Counted from the stretch's first letter, positions 44,377 to 53,089 are shown. The stretch: DNA of 64,000 bases from Hyalangium versicolor (GCF_020103695.1 NZ_JAHXBF010000002.1:496001-560000); one strand, 5' to 3'. Made by a program: numbers and translations. Notes: generated by a model from the sequence alone, not told the origin.

Positions 44377-45972
44377 TCAGGGCCGTTGGAGTCCCAATTC
44401 TCGAAGCCTGCGAACGATGGCCCAACGAGACATCCGAAGGCGATGGACCATGCTGTCCACATCGCCTTGGCATTCCTCGTAGACGCGGCTGAACTCCTCC
44501 GAGCCTGAGCTGGGGCGGATGTGCCGCTGGTACCACTCCTGGAGTGAGGAACGGGCCACACGAAGCCGCTCCGCGGCCGATTTGATCTCCCAACCGCAAG
44601 CTTCCAAGGTGGCTGTCAACTCCTGCTCGGAGAAGTCCGAGACCTTGGGCCGATCCGTGCTCTTCGGCTCGGGCGTGGGCGGATTCACTGGGGGAGGGGG
44701 CGTCAAAGGCAGAGCCGGAGGGGGAGCCAGTTCCTGCTCCAGACGGGGGTCGAGCTCCAGTCCACCGGGCTGCCCACGGTTGTTGATGATGATCCGGCGT
44801 GTCAGGTTGCGCAGCTGGCGGATGTTTCCGGGCCACGGATAACGCACCAGCCATGAGGCCAGCGAGGCCGGCAGCCACAGCTCGCTCGTGCCTTCCGGGA
44901 CGTTCAGGCGCTGCGCCTCTCCAATGGCCTCCAGTTCCTCTCGCGCGAAGTGGAGGAAGAGCGAGCCGATATCCTCGCGCCGTTCCCGAAGCGGTGGCAC
45001 CCGAATCTCATACCCCGCCAGCCGATGCAGCAGGGGCGCCTTGAAGCGGCCTTCCTGGATCTGCTTCTCCAGGTGAGCATCCGTGGCGGTCAACAGCCGC
45101 ACGTCCGTGGGCACCGCCGTGGAGGAACCCACCGGGAACATCTCGCGCTCCTCCAGCACCCGCAGCAGCATCACCTGCACTTCGGAAGAAGCCTCACCCA
45201 CTTCATCCAGGAACAGCGTCCCGCCTTGGGCCGCACGAAAGAGGCCCTCCCTGTCCTTCACCGCTCCGGAGTAGGCCCCCTTGACGGCCCCAAAGAGTTC
45301 AGCCGCCGCGATCTCCTTGGGGAGCGCGCCCAGGTTGACGCTGATGAAGGGCCGGTCACGCCTCGGGCTGCGTTGGTGGAGCGCCTTGGCGATCAGCTCC
45401 TTGCCCGAGCCGGTCTCTCCTCGGATGAGCACGGGCACATCCAGATCCGCGACCTGTTCGATGTCGTCCCGCACGCGCTGCAGGCCCAGGCTGTTGCCCA
45501 CCATGCCCAATGCCTCCACCCGGGTGCGCGTCACGGGAGAGGCCAGATGCAGCAGCAGCACCACCCGCTCGGCCAGTTCCAGAGGTACGCCCGTGGCCAC
45601 CTCCTGGGCGCTCAGCATCCGCGTGCCACGCAGCGGCTCTCCCGCGATGGAGACCTTGCTTCCCTCTCCTGCTTCCAGCCTGAGGCTGCCCTCGGGACCG
45701 GGTGAGAACACGACAGGGCTGCGGCTGCTCACGAAGGGATCCGCCAGCGGCTGAGCCAGACCTCCCTGGGGGTGCAGGAAGTCCGGCTCGTTGCGCGAGA
45801 GGGCCACAGAGCGGCCTTCCGCCAGTGCCAGCAACAACAGCCGTTGGCCCACGCGGTGGGGGACCGGATGCGAAACGATGCTCAGCGCTGCAATGAGGCG
45901 AGCCGGCTGCTTGTCATGACGCTCCTGCTTCCAGTCGACCGTCGAAGCGTCCTCAGGACCCTTCTTCGTCAT
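44377..45972 (-). CDS. FHA-like sigma-54-dependent transcriptional activator
   Basis: Enhancer-binding protein of about 531 residues. The N-terminal part (about 25-140) looks like a divergent FHA domain (GRSVALSRNEPDFL, DPFVSSRSPVVF, GEGSKVSIAGEPL). The AAA+ domain (about 150-390) has Walker A GETGSGKE, the sigma-54 contact loop GAYSGA (usually GAFTGA) and Walker B GTLFLDEVGE, ending in WPGNIRQLRNLTRR. Two Fis-like helix-turn-helix segments follow (CGWEIKSAAERLRVARSSLQ and GDVDSMVHRLRMSRWAIVRR). The ATG at 45972 is chosen because GAGGG lies 6 bases upstream. FHA-type activators in myxobacteria respond to Ser/Thr kinases, and one is encoded convergently at 40262. It may act at the sigma-54 sites at 40145 and 44231. 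Confidence 0.88.
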   Translation of the reverse strand: MTKKGPEDASTVDWKQERHDKQPARLIAALSIVSHPVPHRVGQRLLLLALAEGRSVALSRNEPDFLHPQGGLAQPLADPFVSSRSPVVFSPGPEGSLRLEAGEGSKVSIAGEPLRGTRMLSAQEVATGVPLELAERVVLLLHLASPVTRTRVEALGMVGNSLGLQRVRDDIEQVADLDVPVLIRGETGSGKELIAKALHQRSPRRDRPFISVNLGALPKEIAAAELFGAVKGAYSGAVKDREGLFRAAQGGTLFLDEVGEASSEVQVMLLRVLEEREMFPVGSSTAVPTDVRLLTATDAHLEKQIQEGRFKAPLLHRLAGYEIRVPPLRERREDIGSLFLHFAREELEAIGEAQRLNVPEGTSELWLPASLASWLVRYPWPGNIRQLRNLTRRIIINNRGQPGGLELDPRLEQELAPPPALPLTPPPPVNPPTPEPKSTDRPKVSDFSEQELTATLEACGWEIKSAAERLRVARSSLQEWYQRHIRPSSGSEEFSRVYEECQGDVDSMVHRLRMSRWAIVRRLRELGLQRP

Positions 45973-46118
45973 CATGTGCCCTCGTCCACAGCTCAAGGCA
46001 CACCCTAGCGTGCATGGGAGTGCAACGTATAGATGGCCGCAGGGTCGTCCAGGTTCCTGGCGAGCCTATCGTTCGAGCGGGCGAGGAGGCTGTCAATGCA
46101 GGGCCACGCGCTTCGCCC

Positions 46119-46622
46119 TCACCGCTTCGCCCTCCGCTTGCGCGCCACCACCTGCTTATAGGCAGCCTGGAGCCCAGCGAGCACCGACTCCTTGGGAGCG
46201 GGCGCTCCCAGGTGGAGACTGCGCAGCTCGGCCATGAAGGCATCCCAGAGCGGTGGGCCACCCTCTTCCAAGAGCTGCGCGCGGATCGACAGCTCCTCGG
46301 ACACTGGCGCGTGACGGCGGCCCCATGCCCCCATCTGCGCCAGCAATGGCACCAGCTGGATGGAAGGCTCGGTCAGGCTGTAGATGGCTTTCTGTTTATG
46401 GCTCGGATCGTCTCGCCGGCTGAGCAGCCCGATCTCCACCAGCCGCTTCAGGCGATCCGCCAGGATGTTGGAGGCAATCCTCTCCTCCGACTGGCCGAGC
46501 AGCTCGCGATAGTGGCGGCGGTTGCCGAACATGATGTCGCGGATGACAATCAGGCTCCATCGATCTCCCAACATCTCGAGCGTCAGGTTGATTGGACAAC
46601 CTGAACGGTGTGCCTCCTGCAT
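46119..46622 (-). CDS. HxlR-family transcriptional regulator
   Basis: Protein of 167 residues from the ATG at 46622, preceded by GAGAGGCG. The winged-helix core has the HxlR signature: GCPINLTLEMLGDRWSLIVI, RHYRELLGQSEERIASNILADRLKRL, then LLSRRDD and KAIYSLTEPS. The tail of about 70 residues ends in a Lys/Arg-rich stretch. HxlR proteins sense aldehydes, quinones or thiol stress and usually regulate the divergent gene. Here that is a glutathione transferase gene; two 23-bp palindromes lie between the two starts. Confidence 0.92.
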   Translation of the reverse strand: MQEAHRSGCPINLTLEMLGDRWSLIVIRDIMFGNRRHYRELLGQSEERIASNILADRLKRLVEIGLLSRRDDPSHKQKAIYSLTEPSIQLVPLLAQMGAWGRRHAPVSEELSIRAQLLEEGGPPLWDAFMAELRSLHLGAPAPKESVLAGLQAAYKQVVARKRRAKR

Positions 46623-46641
46623 GGTACGCCTCTCTTCATCG

Positions 46642-46664
46642 ACTGCTTGCAAAGTAGGAGCAGT
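46642..46664. promoter_or_regulatory. HxlR operator candidate, site 1
   Basis: Inverted repeat with 6-bp arms ACTGCT and AGCAGT across an 11-base centre (23 bp in all), 20 bases upstream of the HxlR ATG. The left half ACTGCTTGC also occurs in site 2, so both probably bind the same protein. Confidence 0.6.
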
Positions 46665-46678
46665 GTGCCTACAACGCA

Positions 46679-46701
46679 ACTGCTTGCAAACCGCAAGCAG
46701 T
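46679..46701. promoter_or_regulatory. HxlR operator candidate, site 2
   Basis: Perfect 9-bp arms ACTGCTTGC and GCAAGCAGT around a 5-base centre (23 bp), 20 bases upstream of the transferase ATG. Its centre is 37 bp from that of site 1. Together the sites could repress both divergent genes. Confidence 0.7.
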
Positions 46702-46720
46702 CCCAAGGAGCACGACGACC

Positions 46721-47380
46721 ATGGCCCTGACCCTCTATTCCCATCCCTTCTCGTCCTACTGTCAGAAGGTGCTGATCGCCCTCTACGAGAACGGCACCCC
46801 CTTCACCGCGCGCATGCTCGATGGCGACCATCCCGAGGTGCTCGCCGAGTGGGAGGCGCTATGGCCGCTCAAGCGCATGCCCGTGCTCGTGGATGGAGAC
46901 CGGCCGGTGCTGGAGACGAGCGTCATCATCGAGCACCTCGGGCTTCACCATCCCGGTCCTGTGCGGATGGTCCCCGAGGATCCCCGAGCGGCGCTCCCGG
47001 TGCGGATGATGGACCGGTTCTTCGACAACTACATCTCGACGCCGATGCAGAAGCTCGTGGCTGACGGCATGCGCACGGCGGAGAACCGCGACACGCAAGG
47101 CGTCGCCGAAGCCAAGGCCATGCTGGAGCGCGCCTATCGTTGGCTCGACGGAACCCTCGCTGGACACGAGTGGGCCGTGGGGGATGCCTTCAGCCTCGCC
47201 GACTGCGCCGCAGCGCCCGCGCTGTTCTATGCCGACTGGGCCCATCCCATCAGCGAGACCTTCTCCCGCGTCCGCGCGTACCGGCAGCGGCTGCTCGCGC
47301 GCCCCTCCTTCGCCCGAGCCGTCAATGACGCCCGGCCCTATCGGCCGTTCTTCCCGCTCGGCGCCCCCGACCGAGACTGA
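46721..47380 (+). CDS. Glutathione S-transferase family protein
   Basis: Protein of 219 residues with a thioredoxin-like N-terminal domain (LYSHPFSSYCQKVLIALYENG; Ser11, Ser12 and Cys14 as possible catalytic residues; the cis-Pro is in RMPVLVDG; the glutathione Glu-Ser pair is ETS). A helical C-terminal domain follows (SLADCAAAPALFYADW). GSTs conjugate or reduce electrophiles with glutathione. It is divergent from the HxlR gene across two palindromic operators, which suggests induction by a toxic electrophile. AAGGAG lies about 10 bases before the ATG. Confidence 0.92.
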   Translation: MALTLYSHPFSSYCQKVLIALYENGTPFTARMLDGDHPEVLAEWEALWPLKRMPVLVDGDRPVLETSVIIEHLGLHHPGPVRMVPEDPRAALPVRMMDRFFDNYISTPMQKLVADGMRTAENRDTQGVAEAKAMLERAYRWLDGTLAGHEWAVGDAFSLADCAAAPALFYADWAHPISETFSRVRAYRQRLLARPSFARAVNDARPYRPFFPLGAPDRD

Positions 47381-47413
47381 TCAGCCACAAAGTGAACAAA
47401 TCCACACTAGGAG

Positions 47414-47430
47414 CGAATTCTAGGAATTCG
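47414..47430. promoter_or_regulatory. AT-rich palindrome upstream of the esterase gene
   Basis: CGAATTC-TAG-GAATTCG, a 17-bp perfect inverted repeat in an AT-rich pocket 55 bases before the ATG at 47486. A possible -10 (TATATT) is at 47445-47450. It may be an operator. Confidence 0.35.
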
Positions 47431-47485
47431 TGCTAAGACAGATTTATATTGGGTCATTCCTGACATGTAGGAGGGTTCTACACTG

Positions 47486-50239
47486 ATGGCCCATACGAAA
47501 CGTCATCTGTCCCGGCTTCCCGTGTTGGTGACCAGCCTCGCGCTGCTGCAAGGAGCCCTCGCCTCGGAGGCGAGTGCAGCCGAGAGGCGGTTCTTGATCG
47601 ATTTCGGGTCGTCGTCCTTCCAGACCCCGGGCTGGAACAACCTCACCGATGGCACCACCGGCGCGACCCTCACGGGATTGAAGGACTCCACGGGAGCCTC
47701 CTCGAGCCTGGCACTGCAGGTGACGGACTCGTTCTGGCAGGGGTGGATCGGCGCCTACAACGGGGACGGCACCACGGCGAGCACGCTCTACCCCGCCACG
47801 GCGACGCAGGACTCCTTCTTCATCGGCAACCACCAGGGCTCGCTCGATGACACGGCGAAGCTCCAGTTCTCCGGACTCTCCGCGACCGCGACCTATACCC
47901 TGCGCTTCTATGCGTCGCGCGTCACGACGGACCTGACCACCGACCGGACCGCGGTGTTCACCGTGAGCGGGCAGACGGTGGAGTTGCAGGCGCGCAACAA
48001 CGTCGACACCTCCGCGCAGCTCGCCAGCCTCTCGCCCACGAGCGGGCTGCTCGACATCACCATGACGATGAAGCCCGGAGCGGCCTACTCCTATCTGGGC
48101 ATCATCGAGCTGATCGAGAACGGCTCCGTGGTGGTGAACCAGCCGCCCACCGCGAACGCGGGTAGCGACAAGACAATCCCGCTGCCGTCCAACACGGTGG
48201 CGCTGCAGCAGACTGTCGGCGATCCCGAGGGCAAGGCCGTCACCTGGCTGTGGACCCAGGTGTCTGGCCCCAGCACCGCGCGGCTGTACCAGAACCCGTG
48301 GAGCCCGCTCATCGCTGGAGACCTGGTGCAGGGAACCTACGTCTTCCGCCTCACGGTGACGGACGACCTGGGCGCGACCGCTTCGGATGATGTCCAGGTG
48401 TCAGTGGTGCCGAGCACGGGGAGCGGCACCCCCACGAGCCGGACCCTCACCTCGAAGACCGTCACCTCCAACGGGAAGCTCATCTACTATTACGAGTCCC
48501 TGCCGCGCGGTTACAACACCGACCCCACTCGCAAGTGGCCGCTCATCGTCTTCCACCACGGCATCGGCGAGCGCGGCGACACGGCGGACACACTCCCGGC
48601 GATCCTCGGCGCGAGCCTCCCCATTCGGGACGGGGCGCCACTCGAGTTCGTCCAGAACGGCGTCACCGAGTCCTTCGTCATCCTGATGCCGCAGCTGCAC
48701 GGCAGCTACGGCGACTGGCAGGACTTCTTCACCCAGGCGGCCATCGACACCGCGAAGACGAACCTCCGTATCGATCCGGATCGGGTGTACCTGGTGGGCT
48801 ACTCGCTCGGCGCGTTCCACACCTGGTCCTTCCCCCAGCGCTCGGATGCGAACGCCAACCAGATCGCGGCCATCGCTCCTGTCTCGGGAGGGCGGATCGT
48901 CTCCTCTGGAGGCGTGTCGCAGATCTGCCGCCTGGCCAACAAGAAGGTCCCCGTGTGGGCGTCCCATGCGGTGGACGACCACACGGTGGGGGTGAGCTCG
49001 ACCGATGACGCGGTCAATGCCCTCAACTCCTGCGTCCCGGCGCCCAATCCGGCTCCGAAGTACACCCGCTACACCACGGGCGACCACTGGATCCTCGGCT
49101 GGGTCGTCGACCCGAACAACCCGGACGCCTCCAACCTCTACAAGTGGCTGCTGACGCAGCGGCGCAACACCAACATCAGCCCCGTGGTCCAGACCGGCCC
49201 CGCGCAGACGATCACCCTGCCGACTTCGTCCGTGACGCTCACGGGCTCGGCCTCGGATGCGGATGGCACCATCGCCAGCTACAGCTGGACAAAGGTGTCC
49301 GGAGGCACCGCGAGCTTCAGCACTCCCACAGCGGCCTCCACCACGGTGTCGGGCCTGGTCCAGGGAACTTATGTCTTCCGGCTCACGGTGACCGACAACC
49401 TGGGCGCCACGGCCAGCGCCGACGTCACCGTCACCGTCCTGCCCGTGCCGGGCGGGAACAACCCCGCGGCTCGAACGCTCACCGTGCGCTCCACGCGGGT
49501 GCCCAAGCTCTACAACACGTTCCTCGGGTTCTACGAGTCGCTGCCGCGCGGCTATGACAATGATCCTTCCCGCCAGTGGCCGCTCATCATCTTCCTGCAT
49601 GGCCTCGGCCAGCGAGGAAACGGCACCACAGAGCTGCCCTGGGTCCTCGAGCAAGGCATGCCGGCGCTGATCAACGCGGGCGAGCAGCTCGAGTATCCGG
49701 TCAACGGGGTAAACGACTCCTTCGTGGTGCTCATGCCGCAGTTGGGCGCGTCGGCCTCGGACTGGCACGCGTACTACGTGGATCGGCTGATCGACTACGC
49801 GCAGGCGAACTACCGGATCGACCCCCGGCGCATCTACGTCACGGGCCTGTCGATGGGAGCCTTCGGGACGACGGGGTACCCGGAGATGTCTCTGGCGCAT
49901 GCGCAGCGGCTGGCAGCCATTGCCCCCACGGATGGCGCGGGCTACGGCACCGACATGTGGACGCCGGATCTCGGCAACGTGCCGCGGAACACGTGCAACC
50001 TCGTCCAGGCCAGCGTGAAGGTCTGGCAGTTCTACGGTACCGCCGATTCCTGGATGGGCACGGCCACGGACTTCGTGGCGAGGTACAACGCGTGCAACCC
50101 GCCTCCAGAGCTCACTCCGAAGGTGACGGCCTATCCCGGCGTCGGCCACGGGGCCTGGGGCAGGACCTACGACCCCGGACACACCCACCAGAACCCGAAC
50201 CTCTACGAGTGGCTCCTGGCCCAGCAGCGCCCGGAGTAG
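47486..50239 (+). CDS. Secreted protein with two tandem PKD-esterase units
   Basis: Secreted protein of 917 residues with signal peptide (LVTSLALLQGALASEASAAE). A first beta domain (about 35-210) may be carbohydrate-binding. Then comes a duplication: PKD-like domain A (about 215-310), alpha/beta-hydrolase A (about 320-555), PKD-like domain B (about 565-655) and hydrolase B (about 665-917). Nucleophile motifs are GYSLG (Ser440) and GLSMG (Ser789). Likely acid and His are in DHTVG/TTGDHW and in the C-terminal VGHGAWGRTYDP. The hydrolases resemble the phospholipase/carboxylesterase and PHB-depolymerase-like group. Substrates are probably cell-wall or polymer esters. AGGAGG lies 11 bases before the ATG. 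Confidence 0.85.
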   Translation: MAHTKRHLSRLPVLVTSLALLQGALASEASAAERRFLIDFGSSSFQTPGWNNLTDGTTGATLTGLKDSTGASSSLALQVTDSFWQGWIGAYNGDGTTASTLYPATATQDSFFIGNHQGSLDDTAKLQFSGLSATATYTLRFYASRVTTDLTTDRTAVFTVSGQTVELQARNNVDTSAQLASLSPTSGLLDITMTMKPGAAYSYLGIIELIENGSVVVNQPPTANAGSDKTIPLPSNTVALQQTVGDPEGKAVTWLWTQVSGPSTARLYQNPWSPLIAGDLVQGTYVFRLTVTDDLGATASDDVQVSVVPSTGSGTPTSRTLTSKTVTSNGKLIYYYESLPRGYNTDPTRKWPLIVFHHGIGERGDTADTLPAILGASLPIRDGAPLEFVQNGVTESFVILMPQLHGSYGDWQDFFTQAAIDTAKTNLRIDPDRVYLVGYSLGAFHTWSFPQRSDANANQIAAIAPVSGGRIVSSGGVSQICRLANKKVPVWASHAVDDHTVGVSSTDDAVNALNSCVPAPNPAPKYTRYTTGDHWILGWVVDPNNPDASNLYKWLLTQRRNTNISPVVQTGPAQTITLPTSSVTLTGSASDADGTIASYSWTKVSGGTASFSTPTAASTTVSGLVQGTYVFRLTVTDNLGATASADVTVTVLPVPGGNNPAARTLTVRSTRVPKLYNTFLGFYESLPRGYDNDPSRQWPLIIFLHGLGQRGNGTTELPWVLEQGMPALINAGEQLEYPVNGVNDSFVVLMPQLGASASDWHAYYVDRLIDYAQANYRIDPRRIYVTGLSMGAFGTTGYPEMSLAHAQRLAAIAPTDGAGYGTDMWTPDLGNVPRNTCNLVQASVKVWQFYGTADSWMGTATDFVARYNACNPPPELTPKVTAYPGVGHGAWGRTYDPGHTHQNPNLYEWLLAQQRPE

Positions 50240-50247
50240 CAGGAGCC

Positions 50248-50292
50248 CCTGGAGACCGGCCGGCACAGCCATGGCGCTGTCCGGTCTCCAGG
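50248..50292 (+). terminator. Hairpin terminator after the esterase gene
   Basis: A perfect 12-bp outer stem CCTGGAGACCGG and CCGGTCTCCAGG, with an inner ACAGC/GCTGT stem, 8 bases after the stop codon. There is no T-run. Confidence 0.6.
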
Positions 50293-50345
50293 TTCCACGT
50301 GGGGCGTGCCTGCTCGGCGAAGGGCACAAGCCCTGCCGAGGCGGC

Positions 50346-51200
50346 TCAGCGAAACAGAGAGATGTGGTCGCGCACCCACTGCTCGAACGATCGCGGCGCG
50401 CGGCCGAGCACCCGCTCGACGGCATCACTCCGCATCGCGGCCCTGCCTTCTCGTACGAAGAGGAGCCCCTCTTTCACGGCTGCGGCGTAGGCATCCGGGA
50501 CTCCCGAGGACCTCATTCGTTCCACCGCGACATCCACCGTCACCTCCTCGAACGAGATGGGGCGCGCCAGAACCTTGCCGAGGACCTCCACCTGCTCGCG
50601 GGCACTCAGCGGCTCGGGACCCGTGAGGGTATAGGCCTGGCTGTCGTGATCATGGGAGAGGAGCGAGCGCGCCGCGACGGCAGCCACATCCCGTGGATCG
50701 ACGAGCGCATGCTTGCCATTCCCCGTCGACAGCTCGATGGCGACACCCGATCGGATGAGCGGTACCCAGCCGAGCGCATTCGATGCGAACGCCGCGGGCC
50801 GGAGGAGGGTCCACGCCAGACCGGATTCCTTCACGGCTCGTTCGCCGGGCAGGTGCCAGCCCGTGGTCGTCAGCGGCTCCGCGGCGTCCGCGCCGAACAC
50901 CGACAGCTTTACGATCTTCCTCACCCGGGCCGCCTTGGCTGCCTTCACCATCGCCACGTCGTGGTCCGAGATGGCCGGGCTGGGCGCAGTGAGCAGGAAC
51001 AACTCGCTGACGCCGTCCAGCGCGGGGGGCAGCGAGGAGGGCTCAGTGAAGTCGCCGCGCACGATGTCGGCCTCCGGTCCCCACAGCGACTTCGCCTTCT
51101 CCGGGTCTCGCGTCATCACCCGCACGTGGGCGCTCTTGGCGCGCAGCTCGGGAATGAGCGCGCGGCCGATGGTGCCCGTGGCACCCGTCACCAGAATCAT
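50346..51200 (-). CDS. NmrA/QOR2-like NAD(P)-binding protein
   Basis: Protein of 284 residues, an atypical short-chain dehydrogenase. The N-terminal Rossmann motif is VTGATGTIGRALIPEL and the second strand ends VMTRDPEKA. The region SVFGADAAEPLTTTGWHLPGE replaces the classical Tyr-Lys active site. NmrA-like proteins may be NAD(P) sensors or azo/quinone reductases. It is divergent from an AraC-type regulator gene, an arrangement usually meaning that the regulator controls it. Confidence 0.9.
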   Translation of the reverse strand: MILVTGATGTIGRALIPELRAKSAHVRVMTRDPEKAKSLWGPEADIVRGDFTEPSSLPPALDGVSELFLLTAPSPAISDHDVAMVKAAKAARVRKIVKLSVFGADAAEPLTTTGWHLPGERAVKESGLAWTLLRPAAFASNALGWVPLIRSGVAIELSTGNGKHALVDPRDVAAVAARSLLSHDHDSQAYTLTGPEPLSAREQVEVLGKVLARPISFEEVTVDVAVERMRSSGVPDAYAAAVKEGLLFVREGRAAMRSDAVERVLGRAPRSFEQWVRDHISLFR

Positions 51201-51291
51201 GTCGTTCTCCTGTTTCGAGCCAATCTAGAGAGGAGCGCTCGTGGCTTCTTGGAGATTCCGGCATGGTGTGCAGCCTCCAAAGTGGGCGCTT

Positions 51292-52086
51292 ATGATGGAC
51301 GCAATGACCGTGCTCCATGAGCGAGCCCTCACGCCAGCCGCCCCCCTCCAGCCGTGGGTGTCGGAGGTTCGTGTCCTGACCCTGTCGCCCTCACCGGCGC
51401 GTGCGATGACTCGCTTGCCGAGTGGGACGTCTTCGCTCGTGCTGTGCACGGCGCACACCGAAGGCCTCGAAGTGGTTGCGACCGGGCCCAACACGCGTGC
51501 CTCCTACAAACTGGCCCGAGCCGTTCCCCTCTATGTGCGGTTCGCGTTCCGCCCGGGAGGCGCGCGGGCATTCTTCGGCGTCGCGCTCCACGAACTGGCC
51601 GACCGCATCGTCTCCATCAATGACTTGTGGGGGCCTCGTGCCCAGGGGTTGCGAGGCAGGCTGGCGCAAGCGGAGGGCGAAGTGGAGCGGACCATCCGCA
51701 CCCTCGAAGAAGCCCTTCTCGAGCAGTTCGAGGCCCGGCGCGGCTCGAGCTGGCACAGCGAGCTCGTGCGACGCGCGGCGAGCGCGCTCGAAGCCGGTGA
51801 TGCCGAACCCGAGCACATTCATTCGCTCGCGCAGCGGCTCGGCGTGAGCGAGCGGCTCCTGCGGCAGGTGTTTCGTGAAGAGGTGGGAATCTCTCCCAAG
51901 CGGTACGCCCGCATCGCGCGCATCCGAAGGGTGGTCGCCAGGGCCGGCAGCGCGGGCTGGGCGCAGCTCGCCGTCGAGTCCGGGTTCTACGATCAGGCAC
52001 ACCTGACAGCCGAGTTCCGGGATCTTCTCGGTGTCACGCCGCGATCCTTCCTGGCTGGCGATGTCCCCGTACAGAAGGAATGCTGA
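51292..52086 (+). CDS. AraC-family transcriptional regulator
   Basis: Protein of 264 residues. The N-terminal region (about 1-150) is of the DUF6597-like type found in many AraC proteins (LPSGTSSLVLCT, YVRFAFRPGGARAFFGV). The AraC helix-turn-helix pair is at about 170-255: IHSLAQRLGVSERLLRQVF, ISPKRYARIARIRR and YDQAHLTAEFRDLLGVTP. A longer frame starts at a GTG at 51241; the ATG at 51292 or 51304 is more likely. It is divergent from the NmrA-like gene and should regulate it. Confidence 0.9.
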   Translation: MMDAMTVLHERALTPAAPLQPWVSEVRVLTLSPSPARAMTRLPSGTSSLVLCTAHTEGLEVVATGPNTRASYKLARAVPLYVRFAFRPGGARAFFGVALHELADRIVSINDLWGPRAQGLRGRLAQAEGEVERTIRTLEEALLEQFEARRGSSWHSELVRRAASALEAGDAEPEHIHSLAQRLGVSERLLRQVFREEVGISPKRYARIARIRRVVARAGSAGWAQLAVESGFYDQAHLTAEFRDLLGVTPRSFLAGDVPVQKEC

Positions 52087-52090
52087 GTCC

Positions 52091-52996
52091 GTGCAAGCTC
52101 ACGCCTGGTACGAAGATGCGCAACTGCTCCCGACGCTCCCGCTCTACCTGCGCGCATATGGGCGCTACCTGCGGCGGATGCTGGATTCCAAGACGGGCCT
52201 GGTCCGAGGCGGCTCCTTCCTGCTGAGGCGGCTCCAGGATCTCATCCGGTGGCGCGGCCTCCCGCGAGAGCAGGCCTTCCAGGTGGACGGGCTCACCGCG
52301 CACGTGGATCTGCTCGACAACCGGTGGCTGTGGGTACTCGGGGAGTTGCAGGGCAAGAGCGCCGAGGCCCGGCTCATCGAGCAGACCCTGGGGCCTGGCG
52401 GAACCCTGCTCGACATCGGCGCCAACCACGGCAGCTACACGCTCCTGGCGGGCCGGCGCGTGGGTCCCACGGGGCGCGTGGTGGCATTCGAGCCGCAGCC
52501 CATCCTCGCGCGCCTGGTGCGCCAGTCCCTCGCGTCCAACGGGATGAAGCACGGGACCGTTCACGAGCTGGCGCTTGGCGAGCAGGCCGGGTCGGCCACC
52601 TTCTTCATCCCAGCGACAGGCTCCGGCTCGGGCGGGCTGTATGCGTCCTTTTCCGGGCGAGGCCAGCACGAGCGCCTGGAGGTGCGCGTGGCCCGGCTGG
52701 ACGAGCTCCTCCCGGAGCCGCTCCCCCGGGAGAACTGCCTGGTGAAGATGGACTGCGAGGGAGGCGAGCTCGGAGCACTGCGAGGAGGCCACCGGACGCT
52801 CTCAGCGCTTCCGCCCCTGCTGCTCGAACTGAACGCCGCTGCGGCCAGTGCCGCGGGCTACTCCCTGACCGAGCTCCGTGACGAGCTACAGGCCCTGGGC
52901 TATCGCCACTTCTCCGAGCTGTCCGCACCATCGCGGACCGAGCCGCTCGCGACGATGCCGCTCGTTCCGCTCCGCAATGTGATCGTGCGCGGTTGA
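52091..52996 (+). CDS. FkbM-family methyltransferase
   Basis: Protein of 301 residues from a GTG at 52091 with AAGGA 9 bases upstream; an in-frame ATG at 52061 would overlap the AraC gene. The FkbM fold has motif I GTLLDIGANHG (Asp108), VVAFEPQPILA and the motif LVKMDCEGGELGALRG. The N-terminal 90 residues are helical. FkbM enzymes methylate sugar hydroxyls or other small acceptors in capsule and natural-product pathways. It converges on a glycosyltransferase-like gene, and the two are separated by a palindromic repeat copy. Confidence 0.85.
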   Translation: MQAHAWYEDAQLLPTLPLYLRAYGRYLRRMLDSKTGLVRGGSFLLRRLQDLIRWRGLPREQAFQVDGLTAHVDLLDNRWLWVLGELQGKSAEARLIEQTLGPGGTLLDIGANHGSYTLLAGRRVGPTGRVVAFEPQPILARLVRQSLASNGMKHGTVHELALGEQAGSATFFIPATGSGSGGLYASFSGRGQHERLEVRVARLDELLPEPLPRENCLVKMDCEGGELGALRGGHRTLSALPPLLLELNAAAASAAGYSLTELRDELQALGYRHFSELSAPSRTEPLATMPLVPLRNVIVRG

Positions 52997-53039
52997 GGCG
53001 CCATCTCCTCAGTCCCGTTGGCGGCGACAATGGGCCGAG

Positions 53040-53067
53040 CTGGTATGGCCAGCATACCAGTTGGTCC
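53040..53067. repeat. Palindromic repeat, copy 2
   Basis: CTGGTATG-gccag-CATACCAG followed by TTGGTCC, 44 bases after the FkbM stop and 23 bases before the stop of the convergent gene. The right half CATACCAGTTGGTCC is identical to that in copy 1, and GAACC follows in both. Confidence 0.7.
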
Positions 53068-53089
53068 GAACCCGGCCCGGAGGGTCTTC

